From NCBI GenBank assembly GCA_029891345.1, contig CM057009.1:209802709-209866708 (forward strand): DNA of 64,000 nt. The letters run 5' to 3'. The stretch comes from Dryococelus australis. Its lineage: Eukaryota > Arthropoda > Insecta > Phasmatodea > Phasmatidae. A program made the translations under genes and the position numbers. The notes under the pieces were generated by a model. The model searched no databases and had not been told where the DNA came from. It worked only from the letters and a program-made list of their open reading frames with translations. Below are positions 60,469 through 64,000 of the stretch, one piece after another; position 1 is the first letter of the stretch, and each line of letters opens with the position of its first letter.

Positions 60469-61343
60469 CACTCTAAAACATTTTTGTACTTTTACTAGAA
60501 AAATCTTTGGAGAAACAGTTGCCAAGAAAATCCTTTGTAATACAACAAAGAGTTTTCTTGTAAAATCTGCAAACCATTTCTTTGTAATTTTACGAATGAT
60601 GGCTTGTAATACAACTGACATTATTAGGGAGTATAAATAAAATTACTATTTTCTATTCTAAAAAAATAACAAATATAATGAATTAGTAACATAACACCAC
60701 TAAAAAAAAATTAAAAAAAACATTTACAAAAAAATAATATCTCACCAGCAGGAGTAGAACTCAAGCCCGGTATACTACTAGCTCGCACCTTTATCCACAA
60801 GACCAACTTGACTTACAATCTGCAAGTTATTTTTACTGAAAATATAGTTACAAATACATACAAAATTATATTTAACGTATACGGTTAAGAAGAATACATT
60901 TTTTTTTTTTTTTAAGTGGTTTAGTTAAGAGATTTGGACGCCTCTTAACCATGGGGTATTAAGAGTTGACTAAGAGTTCTGTTAAGCTAGGAAACACTAA
61001 TAAATAATGAATAATACGGTCACGTTTTATTGGAACTTGTCGTTTTATTGCGATAATTTGAGTTGTTTTATGTGTTTTACGTAATTAAAACATACAATAC
61101 ATTCTTTCAGCACCCATAGTTTTTGCACAAACAGCTTTATACGGTTTTACGTTGTTGAATGTCCGCCATTTTTTGAAGCTCGTGGATACGGCTCAGTACA
61201 GTAGAAACATTTCCTAAGGTATATTACAAACACGGACCTTGTAGTTTTACAAACGAGTAGTTTTAGAAGAAAAATCTTTCTACTGTTACAAGCAACTGTT
61301 ACAAAAAATTTGTCAGTAAAAATTTCAAAATGTTTTAAGAGTG
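60469..61343. mobile_element. Non-autonomous DNA transposon (MITE-like), TA-flanked, ~130-bp TIRs
   Basis: TA at 60467-60468, then CACTCTAAAACATTTTTGTA at the left. At the right, AAAATGTTTTAAGAGTG runs to 61343 and is followed by TA. Reverse-complementing 61225-61343 gives CACTCTTAAAACATTTTGAA, AATTTTTACTGACAAATTTT, AACAGTTGC and GAAAGATTTTTCTTCTAAAA, in line with the left blocks (TTTTTGTACTTTTACTAG, AACAGTTGCCAAG, GAGTTTTCTTGTAAAATC). At 875 bp with no transposase, it is non-autonomous. TA duplication suggests mobilisation by a Tc1/mariner-type enzyme. Confidence 0.7.
60745..60830 (-). repeat. tRNA-like (SINE head) segment inside the MITE
   Basis: On the minus strand, AGTTGGTCTTGTGGATAAAG resembles an A box and GGGCTTGAGTTCTACTCC a B box, with tRNA-like spacing. 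The plus-strand neighbour is A-rich (60690-60735). No acceptor stem pairs, so this is a SINE or tRNA remnant and not a tRNA gene. Confidence 0.45.
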
Positions 61344-61345
61344 TA

Positions 61346-62714
61346 TACAATTGAACACAATGTTTACAGTTTGGGGTTGTGATATGCCACAAAGGTTACT
61401 GTTCGTACACATAATCAATACGTTCAATGTGTCGATTAAAGTGTCATTAAGGCTGTATCCGTACCTAGGAATGCACTAATGTATGTAAGTATACTCCACT
61501 CGGCTCGATACGTGATACATTTCGACAGGCATACTTATTTACATCCTTTACAGCAACTAGTTAGCTGATATTCTAAATAAGCATTTTGACCGAAAACACA
61601 TCCTGAATACGTGCTGGAACGTAGGCGCATATATTTAGAATTATCGATCCACTAGGAGCTGTAGCTGGAAAGCACATGACAATGCAAGTGTTCCTATTAA
61701 CAAATCATAAACATTTTTACAAGAAAGGTATGAAAATAGGTTTGAGTCCGATAATGTATCATTAAAACTGGTAACAACTAGAGGTAAATCTCATTTTAAC
61801 AAAAATACTGGTATGAATAAAAATTCTATTTCGGATTTCGATATAACGTTTTCACTCATCCATGCCTTGCCTTGTAAAAACATTGGTAGTGTTCTTAATG
61901 CTCTGCATATTAACTATAAATTCAATGCTACGCTCGGTTTATAACGTATCACGAAGGAAACTGGTTATGTTTATTCCGTCTCTTCTAGATCATTAAATGT
62001 TAAAGAGTTAACATTGCAAAGAACTTTGTTCAGTGGCGTTTCTTGAAAGTTAATGCCTCCATTCCACTCTTTAAAAAAAAGAAATATTATGAATAACAAT
62101 AATGAACTACGCATAAATCGATTTTCGAAATACGTAGTAGCTTATTGGCTGTAACGGTACGAGACGTACACACATTCGTTTCCCCGTGTACGTGCGTATG
62201 TCATTTCCCGAGATATGTAAAACATTTACGTAAGTAGACGGATGCTAACGCTGCATGAGCGTGCATCTCAGTAAGCAGAAAACCTTATGCACAATGCGGG
62301 AAAAGGACATTAATGATCACGTATAAGGCTCAAATCCAACAGATGTTTGTTTTAAAGCGACAATACATCTGTCGTCTCTGTAAGATCCAAGTTTACAATA
62401 ATGATGTGAATTAGTGGATATTGTCTGAAAAGTTGGCAGCTGTGTTGTGTGTGTTTACTTTTATACGAGTGTAACACAGCACACCATTGTATATTGTACA
62501 CTGAAACCTCGGACTCATAACAGTACGAAATACGTTGACACTGAGGTGTTGTTTATCGTTAATGTTTACACTAACGAACGCATGAAAACTATACATAACA
62601 AAGAGAGTCGCAGTATTCTACTTCAGGCTAGGTGCATTACATAATATAACTATTATTACACTAAACATCGGTTGAATGCAATGACTCGGTGCCAATCACT
62701 AATAGTGAAGCTAA
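61346..62714. other. Intron sequence, unassigned
   Basis: AT-rich; no gene or paired repeat recognised. Confidence 0.4.
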
Positions 62715-63259
62715 GGCCGTGTCCGAAAGAAAGGACAAATTCGTTATTTTGTAATTTGTCAATTCGTAGGTTTCAATACGGACGTTGTCGACAGTCTCTT
62801 GTTTAGAACTCGCAGCAACACATACTTACATTAACTGTGAAAACTGGTTTTATATCAATTTAATGTTTAAATGGACGTAATATTTTTACGATCATTACTG
62901 GAATGTTGCGAATATGTTAATAAACCAGTCAATAATATAATATCCTATAACGACTTAAAATGAAACATGTGTTGGAAAATACATAAACAAAGCACAACAC
63001 TTACTTGCTATTTAAAACATATCTAGTGTATTTTATGAACATTTATTTGTTTTAAAAATCTTTTTTAAGTGCGCATTCGCGCATGTGCTTTGAATGTCAA
63101 AACCAACATGGCGCTGATTTTGGCATTTTGTATTTTTGCTATCATCCGCTATATACAAGATACGAAAGATCTATTTATTAAATACGTCACAAAGTTTGTA
63201 TAAAAATAAAGGGTCACATGATTGTTTTGTCAACACAATCTGCCATTTCGGACACGGCC
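62715..63259. mobile_element. Small MITE with perfect 14-bp terminal inverted repeats
   Basis: GGCCGTGTCCGAAA (62715-62728) and its exact reverse complement TTTCGGACACGGCC (63246-63259) bound 545 bp with no coding capacity. The flanks are TAA on the left and TAC on the right. A TA duplication is possible but not certain because one extra A sits between it and the left repeat. Superfamily not assigned. Confidence 0.65.
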
Positions 63260-64000
63260 TACGTTTACAATACAAAAACTAATGCATTTCGAATTATGCA
63301 GTAGGCGCTTATCTGTCATACGGAAACACGTCTTCTGTATTTGCAGTTTTCCATTAATGTTTTAGTTCTTAATTCCAGTGAATTTAAACAGGCAGCAGGC
63401 CTGTCATGTCTACATTTGTTCCTAACAGCACCTCGTAAAAAAAAACCGTATTGAAGCAGATCATACTTCTTAGCCGACATTTGCTATTATAGAAGCTTAG
63501 AATTTTTCCGAAAGAAATAAAATACAACTATCTATTTCAATGCTTAAGGAAATACCACCAACGCACACGACCTGATAAGGTTCCACTGGGAACCAAAACA
63601 TAAGAGAACACACATTCGTTTCTTCTACACACATCTTAATACATATTATAATGCTTAAATATTTCTATTGTAAAACCAGCTTTACTTCAGACGTCGCAGC
63701 TTACGCTGCATTGTGGTGTGCAGGTGTGTATAAACGCAGTCGAATAAATACATTTCTCTCTTAATAGTGGACAGTTTTTACCAAGAATAACAGAAATATG
63801 ATTAAATATCTTGATTGTGTCAAACGTTTTCATGTATTCTGGAATGTTTGTCGTCTCCTATCCTACAAATGGATAATGACAAGAATTTACGAACACTATG
63901 TACAAATTGGTATGATTTGTGACAGTAAGGTATTCTTGTGTGGTAACTTTGTGACATATTTAAATAATTATAATTTACTTTTCCTAAAGTAGCTATGTTC
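63260..64000. other. Intron sequence to window end
   Basis: No feature recognised. The 64-codon frame at 63798-63992 has no family motif and does not match the expected next SLC6 exon. Confidence 0.4.

Larger units (their letters stand above)
57806..64000 (+). other. Next transporter intron (incomplete)
   Basis: From the donor GTGAGT at 57806 to the window end no further SLC6 exon could be found (the following family segment would start around PW..C.N.WN). The intron therefore exceeds 6.2 kb. It holds a Tc1 element and two small inverted-repeat elements, listed separately. Confidence 0.75.

Overview
The window looks like a piece of an AT-rich, repeat-dense arthropod genome, most likely an insect with a large genome. 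The reasons are one split gene with an 18-kb intron, consensus GT-AG splice sites, many decayed Tc1/mariner-type and hAT transposons, tRNA-derived SINEs, microsatellites and minisatellites, and no bacterial-type gene packing. The species cannot be fixed from the sequence.

The only clear host gene is on the + strand. It is an SLC6-family sodium/chloride-coupled neurotransmitter transporter that reads like insect GABA transporter GAT. A first coding exon (39188-39577) is joined in phase across an 18,126-bp intron (39578-57703) to a 102-bp exon (57704-57805). The gene then runs on past the right end of the window. In this sequence the N-terminal tail and the transmembrane part of the first exon lie in different frames.

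Layout: 1-370, fossil Ty3/gypsy-like gag piece; 1560-2240, fossil Polinton-like integrase piece; 2240-9040, AT-rich sequence with little recognisable; 9040-15860, a cluster of DNA-transposon fossils (three Tc1 pieces, a SINE and a hAT element); 15860-23120, AT-rich DNA with a 2-kb unclassified repeat; 23125-24090, first copy of an interspersed repeat ('family A') carrying TGACCTTGA motifs; 25074-27160, a Tc1/mariner-superfamily element with very long terminal inverted repeats; 27920-35562, a 7.6-kb imperfect palindrome with 3.4-kb arms and a 0.73-kb loop; 35629-39013, three more family A copies, the last ending about 100 bp before the transporter exon.

Inside the transporter intron lie: a long family A copy with an internal duplication (41000-42700); a 13-bp minisatellite (43370-46620) split by another insertion; a 12-bp minisatellite (47810-47980); a CpG-rich island (48815-49065); a coding-like minus-strand block (51132-51386); another family A piece (51440-51720); a second long-TIR element (53008-54000); and a Tc1 fragment (55690-56110). 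Beyond the second exon lie a Tc1 element of the same family as the one at 9 kb, and two short non-autonomous elements defined by their inverted repeats (60469-61343 and 62715-63259).

No gene cluster or operon-like system was found. The most unusual structures are the 7.6-kb palindrome, whose two arms share the same internal SINEs, and the repeat family rich in TGACCTTGA-type motifs around the transporter gene.
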